Shown here one piece after another: positions 28,759-36,960 of a stretch of 64,000 nucleotides of DNA. Position numbers and translations under genes: made by a program. The notes beneath the pieces were generated by a model. The model did not search any database. It was not told the origin of the DNA and saw only the letters and a program-made list of their open reading frames with translations. How positions within the stretch are numbered: the stretch's first letter is position 1; each line of letters opens with the position of its first letter. Origin of the DNA: Sphaerisporangium fuscum (GTDB taxonomy: Bacteria; Actinomycetota; Actinomycetes; Streptosporangiales; Streptosporangiaceae); assembly GCF_018531465.1 (NCBI RefSeq), contig NZ_JAHDTF010000034.1, positions 62,001 to 126,000 on the forward strand, in the 5' to 3' direction.

Positions 28759-28917
28759 TCAATCCGCCATCACCGGGGCGTCGCCACGCTTCCCGTAGAC
28801 CCTGTGGCCGTGATGGTCGTACCCGTCGAGGCGCGGTCGTCGCCCGGACTCCGGTTTGGCGGCACGGAGCGCACAAGGCACAGTGCGGTGCTCGGAGGAA
28901 CTCCACATCGCGGTCAT
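28759..28917 (-). CDS. Possible small protein (52 aa)
   Basis: The frame begins MTAMWSSSEHRTVPCALRAA and ends GKRGDAPVMAD. A GAAAGG ribosome site is present, and third-position GC is fairly high but below neighbouring genes. No domain is recognised. It may be spurious. Confidence 0.3.
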   Translation of the reverse strand: MTAMWSSSEHRTVPCALRAAKPESGRRPRLDGYDHHGHRVYGKRGDAPVMAD

Positions 28918-29486
28918 CGCGGGCCTTTCGTCGGGTCCCATGATCGAGAGTTCGCACGGACAGGAATGCGCGTCGCCTGGCCGGCGCTCCCCGTCGCGCG
29001 CCTTGTCCGTGAACTCGACGGCTGGTCCGACGTTGACACGTCACGGCGACATTTCCCCGCAACGCGCTCGGCGTGTCCCGAAAGTGGTCACCGAATCGGT
29101 GCCGCGCGGTGATTTGACCAACGTTTGAGCCAGCCGCGACATGAGCCCGGACCTAACGTGAGACGTACTGTACCTGCGCTTTCCGACCCGTTGACACCGG
29201 CGACCGGCGCACGGGGCTCCCGCTTGCTCTATCGAATCAGACATAGTGTACGTATCACACCCCGCAAGGCCGTGACCGGACATGATTCGGGTAACCCGCA
29301 ATTCCCGCCAGCCCAGCCCTCGCCGTACGCCGGCCTCACCCCTCGCCGTACGCCGGCGCCGGACCGCCCCCGGCGTGCCGCCCGGCGGACGTCGGCGCGG
29401 CGACGAAGAGAGGCCGAGGTCGTGGTGCGGGTGGAGGGGGTGTACGCGGTGCGCCGACCGGTCCTGCCGCGTGGCACCCTGGTTAC
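28918..29486. other. Long intergenic region upstream of hemE
   Basis: About 570 bp without a convincing gene. It has lower GC than its surroundings from 29090 to 29300, with GTGT-N7-ACAC symmetry near 29246-29260, and an 18-bp direct repeat at 29317-29357. It probably holds the hemE promoter and regulatory sites. Confidence 0.5.
29317..29357. repeat. 18-bp direct repeat upstream of hemE
   Basis: CCCTCGCCGTACGCCGGC occurs at 29317-29334 and again at 29340-29357, with a 23-bp period. Each unit contains a near-palindromic GGCGTACGGCG core (complement strand), so these could be tandem protein-binding sites. Confidence 0.55.
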
Positions 29487-30524
29487 GTGAATCCCGAGAC
29501 CGCCGAATCACCCTTCATCCGCGCCTGCCGGGGCCTGTCCGTGCCGCACACCCCGGTCTGGTACATGCGCCAGGCGGGGCGCGCGCTGCCCGAATACCGG
29601 GCCGTCCGCGCCGACGTGCCGATGCTCACCGCGTGCGCCACCCCCGACCTCATCGTGGAGATCACGATGCAGCCCGTGCGCCGCTACGGCGTGGACGCGG
29701 CGATCTTCTTCAGCGACATCGTCGTGCCGCTGAAGGCCATCGGGATCGACCTCGACCTCAAGCCCGGCGTCGGCCCCGTGATCGCCGACCCGATCCGCGA
29801 CGCCTCGGGCCTCGCGCCCCTGCGGCCCCTTTCGGCCGAGGACGTCCCCTATGTCACCGAGGCCGTGCGGGCGCTGGTCAAGGAGCTCGGGTCCACGCCC
29901 CTCATCGGCTTCGCCGGGGCGCCGTTCACGCTGGCGTCCTATCTCATCGAGGGCGGCCCCTCGAAGAACCACGACCACACCAAGGCCATGATGTACGGCG
30001 AGCCCGAGCTGTGGCACGCCCTGATGGACCGCCTCACGGGCATCACGATCACCTACCTCCGCACCCAGATCGAGGCCGGCGCGTCGGCGATCCAGCTGTT
30101 CGACTCCTGGGTCGGCGCGGTCGCCCCCGACGACTACCGCGAGTTCGTCCTGCCGTACACCAGCCGCATCTTCGCCGGCGTGGCCGACCTCGACGTGCCG
30201 CGCATCCACTTCGGCGTGGGCACCGGCGAGCTGCTCGGCCTGCTCGGCGATGCGGGGGCCGACGTCGTCGGCGTCGACTGGCGGGTCCCGCTCGACGAGG
30301 CCGCGCGCCGTGTCGGGCCGGGCAAGGCACTGCAGGGCAACCTCGACCCGGCCGTGCTGTTCGCGCCCTTCGAGGTCGTCGAGCGCCGCGCCCGCGACAT
30401 CCTGGCCCGGGGTCGCGCCGCCGAGGGGCACGTGTTCAACCTCGGCCACGGCGTCCCGCCCTCCGCCGACCCCGACCAACTCACCCGCCTCACCGACCTC
30501 GTCCACGAGGCCACCACCTCCTGA
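29487..30524 (+). CDS. hemE: Uroporphyrinogen decarboxylase
   Basis: This 345-residue enzyme decarboxylates uroporphyrinogen III to coproporphyrinogen III in heme synthesis. Both family signatures are present: [13 protein letters not shown] (about residue 26) and [17 protein letters not shown] (about 137). GTG is the start; there is no ribosome site, and CACCCT 6 nt upstream may be a weak leaderless -10 box. It lies 5.5 kb from nothing else of the early heme pathway but 1.2 kb from hemY and hemQ. Confidence 0.96.
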   Translation: MNPETAESPFIRACRGLSVPHTPVWYMRQAGRALPEYRAVRADVPMLTACATPDLIVEITMQPVRRYGVDAAIFFSDIVVPLKAIGIDLDLKPGVGPVIADPIRDASGLAPLRPLSAEDVPYVTEAVRALVKELGSTPLIGFAGAPFTLASYLIEGGPSKNHDHTKAMMYGEPELWHALMDRLTGITITYLRTQIEAGASAIQLFDSWVGAVAPDDYREFVLPYTSRIFAGVADLDVPRIHFGVGTGELLGLLGDAGADVVGVDWRVPLDEAARRVGPGKALQGNLDPAVLFAPFEVVERRARDILARGRAAEGHVFNLGHGVPPSADPDQLTRLTDLVHEATTS

Positions 30525-30543
30525 CCCGCCCACGGGGACGGAT

Positions 30544-30561
30544 CCCTCCGGTGTCGGAGGG
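30544..30561. terminator. hemE terminator
   Basis: CCCTCCG-GTGT-CGGAGGG is a perfect 7-bp stem between convergent hemE and the DUF4349 gene; it may serve both. Confidence 0.6.
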
Positions 30562-30623
30562 AAGGGCGATGGTTCCGGCGCCGGTCGCGGTGGGTGACCC
30601 GCCGGGGCGAACGGCGGGGCCGG

Positions 30624-31610
30624 TCAGTCCTCGGAGGCCGCCGGCGCCGGGCGTTCCGGCGCCTGTGAAGCCGGTTCCCCCGTTGCCGGTGGCTGCGGTG
30701 CCGCAGGCGGCCGAGGGACCGTGGTCGTGGTACGGCGGGTTCGCCGGCGTAGCAGGCGGAAGGCCAGCACCATCAGGGCCAGGGGGATCGCCCAGGGCAG
30801 GAGCACGCCGGCGCCGGTCACGGCGACCTTGACGCTGGTCACCAGGGCGTGCCAGCCGGTCTTGAGGCCGCCCAGGAAGCCCGACGGCTCGTCGTCCGTC
30901 TCCGGGAGTACGGCGGCGGGCCCGACCAGGCGCAGGGTCAACGTGGCGGCGGCCGTCTGCGCGGCCAGCACCTTCTGGCGGGCCTCCAGCGACTCCAGGT
31001 CGGCCTCCCTGCTGGAGATCTCCCGCTCGATGGACAGCACCTCACCGATCGTCTTGGCCTTGCCCAGCAGCGCGCGGAGCTGGTCGAGCGACGAGCGGGC
31101 GGACTTCAGCCTGCTCTCCACGTCGGCGACCTTCTCGGTGACGTCCTCGGTGCCCTGCTGGAGCGCCTCGCGCTTGCCGAGGACCTTCCCGAGCTGGTCG
31201 AGGACCGCCGGGTAGCGGTCCGGCGGGATCTTGAAGACCAGGGTGGCGCTCTCCTCCCCGCTGCCGGAGGCCGACTCCTCGTGGTCGAGGCGGCCCCCGG
31301 CGCCGGTGACGATCTGCTTGGCCCTGTCGGCGGCCGCGGCGACGCTCTTGGCGCGCACCGTCATGTCGCCGGTGTAGATGATCGCCCGCTCGGGCTGCCG
31401 TATCCGCACCTTGGACAGGCCGCCGGGCGACCTCATGGGCACCGTGTCGCCGTTCTGCGGGGACGGGACGGCACCCTCGTCCCGCAGGGGCGCGGGCGCG
31501 CCGGCCGCCGAGCCCTCCGTCTTGACCGCCCCGCCGGCGCACCCGGAGACGACGAGGACGACCGCCGCCAGCGCCGCGGCGAGCGGCGGACCACACCGTG
31601 ATCTGCTCAT
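30624..31610 (-). CDS. DUF4349 lipoprotein
   Basis: A 328-residue protein with lipobox VSGC and a conserved DUF4349 domain (RAIIYTGDMTVRAKSVAAAA, then KIPPDRYPAVLDQL). It then has a predicted coiled coil at about residues 165-220 (KVADVESRLKSARSSLDQL, EISSREADLESLEARQ), and finally a C-terminal transmembrane segment and a Pro-rich tail. It would be held at the outer face of the membrane at both ends. Function is unknown. The ATG at 31610 puts the signal peptide correctly at the N-terminus. Confidence 0.88.
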   Translation of the reverse strand: MSRSRCGPPLAAALAAVVLVVSGCAGGAVKTEGSAAGAPAPLRDEGAVPSPQNGDTVPMRSPGGLSKVRIRQPERAIIYTGDMTVRAKSVAAAADRAKQIVTGAGGRLDHEESASGSGEESATLVFKIPPDRYPAVLDQLGKVLGKREALQQGTEDVTEKVADVESRLKSARSSLDQLRALLGKAKTIGEVLSIEREISSREADLESLEARQKVLAAQTAAATLTLRLVGPAAVLPETDDEPSGFLGGLKTGWHALVTSVKVAVTGAGVLLPWAIPLALMVLAFRLLRRRTRRTTTTVPRPPAAPQPPATGEPASQAPERPAPAASED

Positions 31611-31721
31611 ACCCTGTTGACGAAAGCCGGGAGGCGCGGGTTTGGTGACCGCCGTCACGATGCGGTCACGTTCTCGCCCACATTGATCGAGGTCGGCGGA
31701 GCGACCGCCTACCTGGGCGGG

Positions 31722-31727
31722 TAACGT
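31722..31727 (+). promoter_or_regulatory. Leaderless -10 box of hemY
   Basis: TAACGT lies 8 nt before the ATG at 31736, with no ribosome site. Confidence 0.5.
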
Positions 31728-31735
31728 CTGAAGGC

Positions 31736-33184
31736 ATGGAAGGGACTCGCCCGCACGTCGTGGTGGTCGGCGCAGGCATCGCCGGTCTGGCCGCGGCGTG
31801 GCACCTCCGCCAGGAGGACGACCGCCTCGCGGTGACCGTGCTCGAAGGCTCCCCGCGCATCGGCGGCAAGCTGCACGCCTCCGAGGTCGCCGGCATACCG
31901 GTCGACGAGGGCGCCGAGGCCATGCTGGCCCGCCGCCCCGAGGGCAAGGAGCTCGCCCGCGTGGCCGGGCTGGGCGACCGGCTGGTGCACCCCGCGCCCG
32001 TGGGAGCGTCGATCTACAGCAGGGGCGCGCTGCGGGCGATGCCCAAGGGGCACGTCATGGGCGTCCCCTCCGACGTGGCCGAGCTCGGGCGTTCGGGCAT
32101 CCTGTCGCCCGCGGGCTTCGTCCGGGTTCCGCTCGACCAGATCCTGCCCGCCACCCTCATCAGCTCCGACGTGTCGGTCGCGGCGTACATCCGCGCCCGC
32201 ATGGGTGGCGAGGTCGTCGACCGGCTGGTGGAGCCGCTCCTCGGCGGCGTCTACGCCGGGCGGGCCGAGTTCCTGTCGCTGGACGCCACGATGCCGCACA
32301 TCGCGACCGCGGCCCGCACCGAGCGGTCACTGCTCAGGGCCGCGCGCGAGATCTCCCAGGACGCCCCGAAGAACGCCGGTCCGGTGTTCACCACGATCGA
32401 GGACGGCATGGGCGCCCTGCCCGGCGCGGTCGCCGCGGCGTCCGGCGCCGACGTCAGGACCGGCGTCATGGTCCGCGAGCTCAAGCGCACCCGCGACGGC
32501 TGGCGCCTGGTCACCGGGCCGGCCCGCGCCCCCGAGACGATCGAGGCCGACGCCGTCATCGTGGCGGTCCCCGCGCCCGCGGCCGGGCGCCTGCTCGCGG
32601 ACGAGGTGCCCAAGGCCGCCGCCGAGCTGGCCCGTGTCGAGTACGCCAGCATGGCCATCGTCACCCTCGCCTACCCTCGCTCGGCGTTCCCCGAGCAGCC
32701 CTCGGGCAGCGGCTACCTCGTGCCCTCGGTCGAGGGGCGGGCGGTGAAGGCCGTGACGTTCAGCACGGTGAAGTGGCCCCACCTGGCCGCGGCCGACCCG
32801 GGTCTGCTGGTGCTGCGCTGCTCCATCGGGCGCCTCGGCGAGGAGTACCTCCTCCAGCGCGACGACGGCGAGCTCGTGGCGATGGCGATGGCCGAGATGG
32901 CGGAGGTCATGGGGGTCCGCGGGCTTCCGGTGGACAGCCGGGTGACCCGCTGGGGCGGCGCCCTGCCGCAGTACGACGTGGGCCACCTCGACCGGGTCGC
33001 GCGCGTGCGGGCCGCGGTCGCCGTGCAGCCCGGCCTCGCGGTGTGCGGCGCGGCGTACGACGGGGTGGGTGTCCCGGCGTGCGTGGCCACCGGCCGTACG
33101 GCCGCGGCGAAGGTCCTGGCGTACCTGGCGGAGGACCACGGAGGAGAATGGCACGAGGACAGGCGGACGGCGGGCACCCGCTGA
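31736..33184 (+). CDS. hemY: Coproporphyrinogen III / protoporphyrinogen oxidase
   Basis: This 482-residue FAD enzyme has the N-terminal [17 protein letters not shown] dinucleotide fold and the C-terminal [18 protein letters not shown] flavin motif. In actinobacteria this HemY-type enzyme oxidises coproporphyrinogen III to coproporphyrin III (also called CgoX), as the adjacent hemQ supports. The start is fixed by the leaderless promoter. Confidence 0.95.
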   Translation: MEGTRPHVVVVGAGIAGLAAAWHLRQEDDRLAVTVLEGSPRIGGKLHASEVAGIPVDEGAEAMLARRPEGKELARVAGLGDRLVHPAPVGASIYSRGALRAMPKGHVMGVPSDVAELGRSGILSPAGFVRVPLDQILPATLISSDVSVAAYIRARMGGEVVDRLVEPLLGGVYAGRAEFLSLDATMPHIATAARTERSLLRAAREISQDAPKNAGPVFTTIEDGMGALPGAVAAASGADVRTGVMVRELKRTRDGWRLVTGPARAPETIEADAVIVAVPAPAAGRLLADEVPKAAAELARVEYASMAIVTLAYPRSAFPEQPSGSGYLVPSVEGRAVKAVTFSTVKWPHLAAADPGLLVLRCSIGRLGEEYLLQRDDGELVAMAMAEMAEVMGVRGLPVDSRVTRWGGALPQYDVGHLDRVARVRAAVAVQPGLAVCGAAYDGVGVPACVATGRTAAAKVLAYLAEDHGGEWHEDRRTAGTR

Positions 33185-33239
33185 GCGGCCGGCCGTGCCG
33201 AGTGATCGAAGCCGTCGATTGGGAAGGCGAGTACGACCA

Positions 33240-33941
33240 GTGACCGAGAGCAACGCGAAGCCGAAGGCCCGCGATCTCAACCAGGTGATCCGCTACACGA
33301 TGTGGTCGGTGTTCCGGGTGCGTGAGCCGCTGCCGGGCGACCGCACGCAGGTGGCCCACGAGGTGCAGGCCGTGCTCTCGCAGGCGGCCGAGAAGGACGT
33401 CGTGACCCGGGGCTCCTACGAGGTGGCCGGCTTCCGGGCCGACGCCGACTACATGTTCTGGTGGCACGCCTCCACTCCGGACGACCTCCAGGAGGTCTAC
33501 GGCCGCTTCCGGCGCACGTCGCTGGGGCGGGCGAGCGAGCCGGTGTGGTCGGTGATGGCGCTGCACCGTCCGGCGGAGTTCAACAAGTCCCACATCCCCG
33601 CGTTCCTCGCCGAGGAGGAGCCGCGGGGCTACGTCTCGGTCTACCCGTTCGTCCGGTCGCTGGAGTGGTACCTCCTGGACGACTCCGAGCGCCGCGCGAT
33701 GCTGGCCGAGCACGGGCGCATGGCCCGGGGGTACCCCGACGTGCGGGCGAACACGGTGGCGTCGTTCGCGCTGAACGACTTCGAGTGGATCCTCGCCTTC
33801 GAGGCCGACGAGATGCACCGCATCGTCGACCTGATGCGCGATCTGCGGGCGGCGCAGGCGCGCCGGCACACCCGTCTGGAGATCCCGTTCTACGCCGGCA
33901 CCCGCAAGCCGCTGGAGGAGCTGGTGGCGGCCCTGCCGTAG
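33240..33941 (+). CDS. hemQ: Coproheme decarboxylase HemQ (chlorite-dismutase family)
   Basis: This 233-residue member of the chlorite-dismutase-like family converts coproheme to heme b, the last step of the coproporphyrin-dependent pathway. Recognisable blocks are [26 protein letters not shown] and [12 protein letters not shown]. The GTG start follows GGAAGGCGAG. It lies 55 bp after hemY and is probably co-transcribed. Confidence 0.95.
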   Translation: MTESNAKPKARDLNQVIRYTMWSVFRVREPLPGDRTQVAHEVQAVLSQAAEKDVVTRGSYEVAGFRADADYMFWWHASTPDDLQEVYGRFRRTSLGRASEPVWSVMALHRPAEFNKSHIPAFLAEEEPRGYVSVYPFVRSLEWYLLDDSERRAMLAEHGRMARGYPDVRANTVASFALNDFEWILAFEADEMHRIVDLMRDLRAAQARRHTRLEIPFYAGTRKPLEELVAALP

Positions 33942-34068
33942 CCGCGCCCAACCGGACAAAGCCCTTCGTTCATCACTTCAGTCGCAAACGCCACCACGGC
34001 TGGTTTTCCGGGAACAAGTCACCTCAGTTTCCGATCTCTGGCATACTCGGTGTGATTCCCGTGTCTAC

Positions 34069-34728
34069 GTGAGGCAGAGGGTGAACAGGGGCAGAAGTCT
34101 GGCGCGTTCCAGGCGAGGGGGGCAACACCGGCGGCGCAAGTCCGGCCGCCGACGGGTTCTCGAGTATGTGGCGGGGCTGGCCGCCGTGGCGGTGCCCGCC
34201 GTGGCGATCGGCGCGGTGTTCGCGAGCCCGGGTGGCGGTTCGGCCGCCTCCGGGGCGGAGTGGGCGCCGCCCAGCGTGGCCGCGGCTCCGGCGACGACCG
34301 GTGCCGCCCAGGCCATGGGCGATCCCGCCGGTGACGGCGGCAAGGTCTCGACGGCGAGCAAGCGCGTCAAGAAGGCGCGCGACCCCGCCGATACGGCGTC
34401 GGGCCCGTCGAAGCACACCGACACCAAGGCCGTGACGTATTTCAAGCAGCGCTGGGCGAAGGACAAGGCCGTCAAGCGCATCACCGACATCAGGACGGTG
34501 GGCAAGTACCTCCGGATCTACACCAACCTCCCGGAGAACGCCCACAACTCCAAGTCGGCGATCGACCTGTGCAAGCGGGGCCTCGAATACCTCTCCAAGG
34601 AGGTCGGCGAGCAGAGCCCGGTGGTGTTCGTCCAGGCGCAGTTCGGCCAGAACGGCAACCCGGTGCTCGCCAACGTCATCGGCCCCGGCGACCACTCCTG
34701 CCGCCTCAGCGCGCCCGACCCCAAGTAG
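34069..34728 (+). CDS. Membrane-anchored extracytoplasmic hypothetical protein
   Basis: A 219-residue protein with a strongly basic N-terminus (RSLARSRRGGQHRRRKSGRRR), one membrane segment (about residues 32-52) and a low-complexity Ala/Gly linker. A compact C-terminal domain of about 90 residues (TYFKQRWAKDKAVKRITDIRTV onward) contains two cysteines. The domain resembles small extracellular sensors, but I do not recognise a family. GTG 34069 has no clear ribosome site; GTG 34081 is an alternative. Its TAG stop is 8 bp from repeat copy 3. Confidence 0.75.
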   Translation: MRQRVNRGRSLARSRRGGQHRRRKSGRRRVLEYVAGLAAVAVPAVAIGAVFASPGGGSAASGAEWAPPSVAAAPATTGAAQAMGDPAGDGGKVSTASKRVKKARDPADTASGPSKHTDTKAVTYFKQRWAKDKAVKRITDIRTVGKYLRIYTNLPENAHNSKSAIDLCKRGLEYLSKEVGEQSPVVFVQAQFGQNGNPVLANVIGPGDHSCRLSAPDPK

Positions 34729-34736
34729 GGCTCCTA

Positions 34737-34843
34737 GGCCTGTTTTCCGCACGAGCCCGAATCTCCCTGGTCGGTCGCTACATGCGGTCCGGCACTATCA
34801 GTGATCACCGCAGGTCATTGAGGGCGATGTGCGGAAAATGGGC
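34737..34843. repeat. Inverted-repeat element, copy 3
   Basis: A 107-bp element between convergent genes. Its ends read GCCTGTTTTCCGCAC and GTGCGGAAAATGGGC. Compared with copy 1, a C-to-T change in the left arm is matched by a G-to-A change in the right arm, so the stem is kept. Internal GAGCCCGAATC and GAGGGCGAT boxes are conserved. Its right end meets the TAG stop of the small zinc-ribbon gene. Confidence 0.8.
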
Positions 34844-35056
34844 CTACGGGGTGGGTGGCCGGGGCGCCGGGTCCGGCGGGCGGGGCGGACGGCGCCCCAC
34901 CCGCACCCGGGTCTTGCCGCACACTTCGCATCGCTGGGTGACCACCTGGCCGATGGCCTCGATGGTCTCCCATCTGTGGCGTATGTGCACCGCGGCCCCC
35001 AGACCGGGCTGCCCTGCTCCGCCGACGCGGGTGGCGCGGAGGACCCCATGGCTCAT
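34844..35056 (-). CDS. Small zinc-ribbon-like protein (70 aa)
   Basis: The core IRHRWETIEAIGQVVTQRCE, with CEVCGK, places a histidine and two cysteines like a minimal zinc ribbon. The pattern HxW...RCxxCGK recurs in small actinobacterial proteins of unknown role. The tail is a disordered Arg/Pro stretch. The ATG has only a weak GAGTGGG ribosome site. The TAG stop directly meets the repeat element. Confidence 0.65.
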   Translation of the reverse strand: MSHGVLRATRVGGAGQPGLGAAVHIRHRWETIEAIGQVVTQRCEVCGKTRVRVGRRPPRPPDPAPRPPTP

Positions 35057-35120
35057 TACCCACTCAGGGTCGTGACCATACCGGTCCGGTGACCGTGCGC
35101 GTGCTTTCCGTTACCATCGG

Positions 35121-35156
35121 CGTGGGCGCGCTCGCGCTGCGGCGGGCGCGCCCACG
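35121..35156 (-). terminator. msrB terminator
   Basis: A perfect 11-bp stem, CGTGGGCGCGC / GCGCGCCCACG, with a 14-nt loop lies 17 bp beyond the msrB stop. Confidence 0.65.
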
Positions 35157-35172
35157 AAGGCGGGTCGTCCGG

Positions 35173-35574
35173 TCACTCCGCCGGCACGAGGCGCAGCGAG
35201 ATCGAGTTGATGCAGTAGCGGTCGTCGGTGGGGGTGGGGTAGCCCTCGCCGTGGAAGACGTGGCCGAGGTGGGAGTCGCAGCGGGCGCAGCGGACCTCGA
35301 CGCGTGACATGCCGAGCGAGTGGTCCTCCACGAGGGTCACGGCGTCCGACTCGCTCGGCTCGAAGAACGACGGCCAGCCGCAGTGCGACTCGAACTTCGT
35401 CTCCGAGCGGAACAGCTCCGCCCCGCAGGCCCGGCAGGCGTAGACGCCCACGGTCTTGGTGTCGACGTACTCCCCGGTGAACGGCCGCTCGGTGCCCGCC
35501 TGCCGCAGCACCCGGAACTCCTCGGGCGAAAGCTGCACACGCCATTCGGCGTCACTCTTGACCACCTTTTCCAT
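35173..35574 (-). CDS. msrB: Peptide-methionine (R)-S-oxide reductase
   Basis: This 133-residue MsrB reduces methionine-R-sulfoxide. The two zinc CxxC pairs are CRAC and CARC, followed by HLGHVF and the catalytic Cys in RYCINSISL. The start is fixed by TAGGCT 6 nt upstream (leaderless). Confidence 0.96.
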   Translation of the reverse strand: MEKVVKSDAEWRVQLSPEEFRVLRQAGTERPFTGEYVDTKTVGVYACRACGAELFRSETKFESHCGWPSFFEPSESDAVTLVEDHSLGMSRVEVRCARCDSHLGHVFHGEGYPTPTDDRYCINSISLRLVPAE

Positions 35575-35580
35575 GCCCCA

Positions 35581-35586
35581 AGCCTA
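35581..35586 (-). promoter_or_regulatory. Leaderless -10 box of msrB
   Basis: TAGGCT on the minus strand is 6 nt before the ATG at 35574. Confidence 0.5.
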
Positions 35587-35921
35587 TGCGGGCCCGCCCG
35601 AACCGGCGGCGGCCCGTCCCGCCGGCCGAATTTTTCCGGGGGCAGGCATCCTTCGGGGCCGCTTTCGGCGTCTTCCCAGGCGGAGGGTTGATCACCTCCG
35701 CGTGAGGGAAGATCGCTGGTTCGTCCTCGTTTCAGGCGATGTCCGGGTCAAGGCCGGGCGCCGTCGTACGGTCGGGGACGGCGCCGGACGGGTGGCACGT
35801 CAGCGCCCGCGCCGGTGCCCGTGACCAGCGGTCTTCACCAGGTCCGCCCCGTTCGAGCGCCGGTCCGCCACCGGGGGCTCCGGGGCGGGCCTTCCTCCCG
35901 GTTTCTGTCGGCGGCGGGGGG

Positions 35922-35927
35922 TACGGT
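35922..35927 (+). promoter_or_regulatory. Leaderless -10 box of ligD
   Basis: TACGGT is exactly 7 nt before the ATG at 35935, with no ribosome site. Confidence 0.55.
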
Positions 35928-35934
35928 CGAAGGC

Positions 35935-36939
35935 ATGGCGTCGCCGTACATCGAGCTCAATGTCGAGGGCCGGGTCGTGAAGGTCACCAACCCGGACAAG
36001 ATCTATTTCCCTGAGATCGGGGCCACCAAGCGCGAGCTTGTCGAATATTACGTCGCGGTGGGCGAGGGCGCCCTGCGCGCCCTGCGTGACCGCCCGACGT
36101 ATCTCAAGCGCCACCCGGACGGCGTGCAGTCCGAGGCGATCTACCAGAAGCGCGTGCCGCCCCGCCACCCCGACTGGCTGGAGACGGTCACGATCCGCTT
36201 CCCCAGCGGGCGCAGCGCCGACGCCCTGAGGGTCACCGAGATCGCCTGCCTGGCCTACTGCGCCAACCTCGGCACCATCGACTTCCATCCCTGGCCCACG
36301 CGGGCCGACGACGTCGAGCATCCCGACGAGCTGCGCATCGACCTCGACCCGCAGCCCGGCACCGACTTCGACGACGCCAGGCGCACCGCGTTCATCGTGC
36401 GCGAGCTGCTCGACGAGCTCGGCATGCGGGGGTTCCCCAAGACCTCCGGCACGCGCGGCATCCACATCAACGTCCGCATCCAGCGCCGCTGGTCGTTCAC
36501 CCAGGTGCGGCAGAGCGCGATCGCCCTGGCCCGCGAGGTCGAGCGGCGCCGTCCCGACCTCGCCACCTCGGCCTGGTGGAAGGAGGAGCGCGGCGAGAAG
36601 GTCTTCATCGACTACAACCAGAACGCCCGCGACCGCACCATCGCCAGCGCCTACTCCGTGCGAGCCCGGCCGCACGCCCCGGTGTCGACCCCGGTGACCT
36701 GGGAGGAGCTCGCCGACGTCGATCCGCGCGACTTCGACATCCGCACGGTGCCGCAGCGTTTCGCCCGCCTCGGCGACGTCCACAAGGAGATCGACGACGA
36801 GGCGTTCTCGATCGAGCCCCTACTGGAGTGGTACGCCAAGGACGAGCGCGGCGACATGCCGTACCCGCCCAACTATCCCAAGATGCCCGGCGAGCCCAAG
36901 AGGGTCCAGCCGAGCAAGGCCCGGCCCTCGGAGAGCTGA
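35935..36939 (+). CDS. ligD: LigD-type primase-polymerase (NHEJ polymerase domain)
   Basis: A 334-residue stand-alone LigD polymerase domain of the archaeo-eukaryotic primase superfamily. Catalytic aspartates are in LRIDLDPQPG, and SGTRGIHINV supplies the His motif. These enzymes fill gaps with ribonucleotides during Ku-dependent end joining. No Ku gene is adjacent. A LigC-like ATP ligase occurs 11 kb downstream, so ligase and polymerase are encoded separately here. Confidence 0.93.
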   Translation: MASPYIELNVEGRVVKVTNPDKIYFPEIGATKRELVEYYVAVGEGALRALRDRPTYLKRHPDGVQSEAIYQKRVPPRHPDWLETVTIRFPSGRSADALRVTEIACLAYCANLGTIDFHPWPTRADDVEHPDELRIDLDPQPGTDFDDARRTAFIVRELLDELGMRGFPKTSGTRGIHINVRIQRRWSFTQVRQSAIALAREVERRRPDLATSAWWKEERGEKVFIDYNQNARDRTIASAYSVRARPHAPVSTPVTWEELADVDPRDFDIRTVPQRFARLGDVHKEIDDEAFSIEPLLEWYAKDERGDMPYPPNYPKMPGEPKRVQPSKARPSES

Positions 36940-36960
36940 GGGCCGAGCCCGGGGCGCCTG

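Larger units (their letters stand above)
35575..35934. other. Intergenic region between msrB and ligD
   Basis: A divergent promoter region with no convincing gene. It contains TAGGCT for msrB (minus strand) and TACGGT for the polymerase gene (plus strand). Confidence 0.45.
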
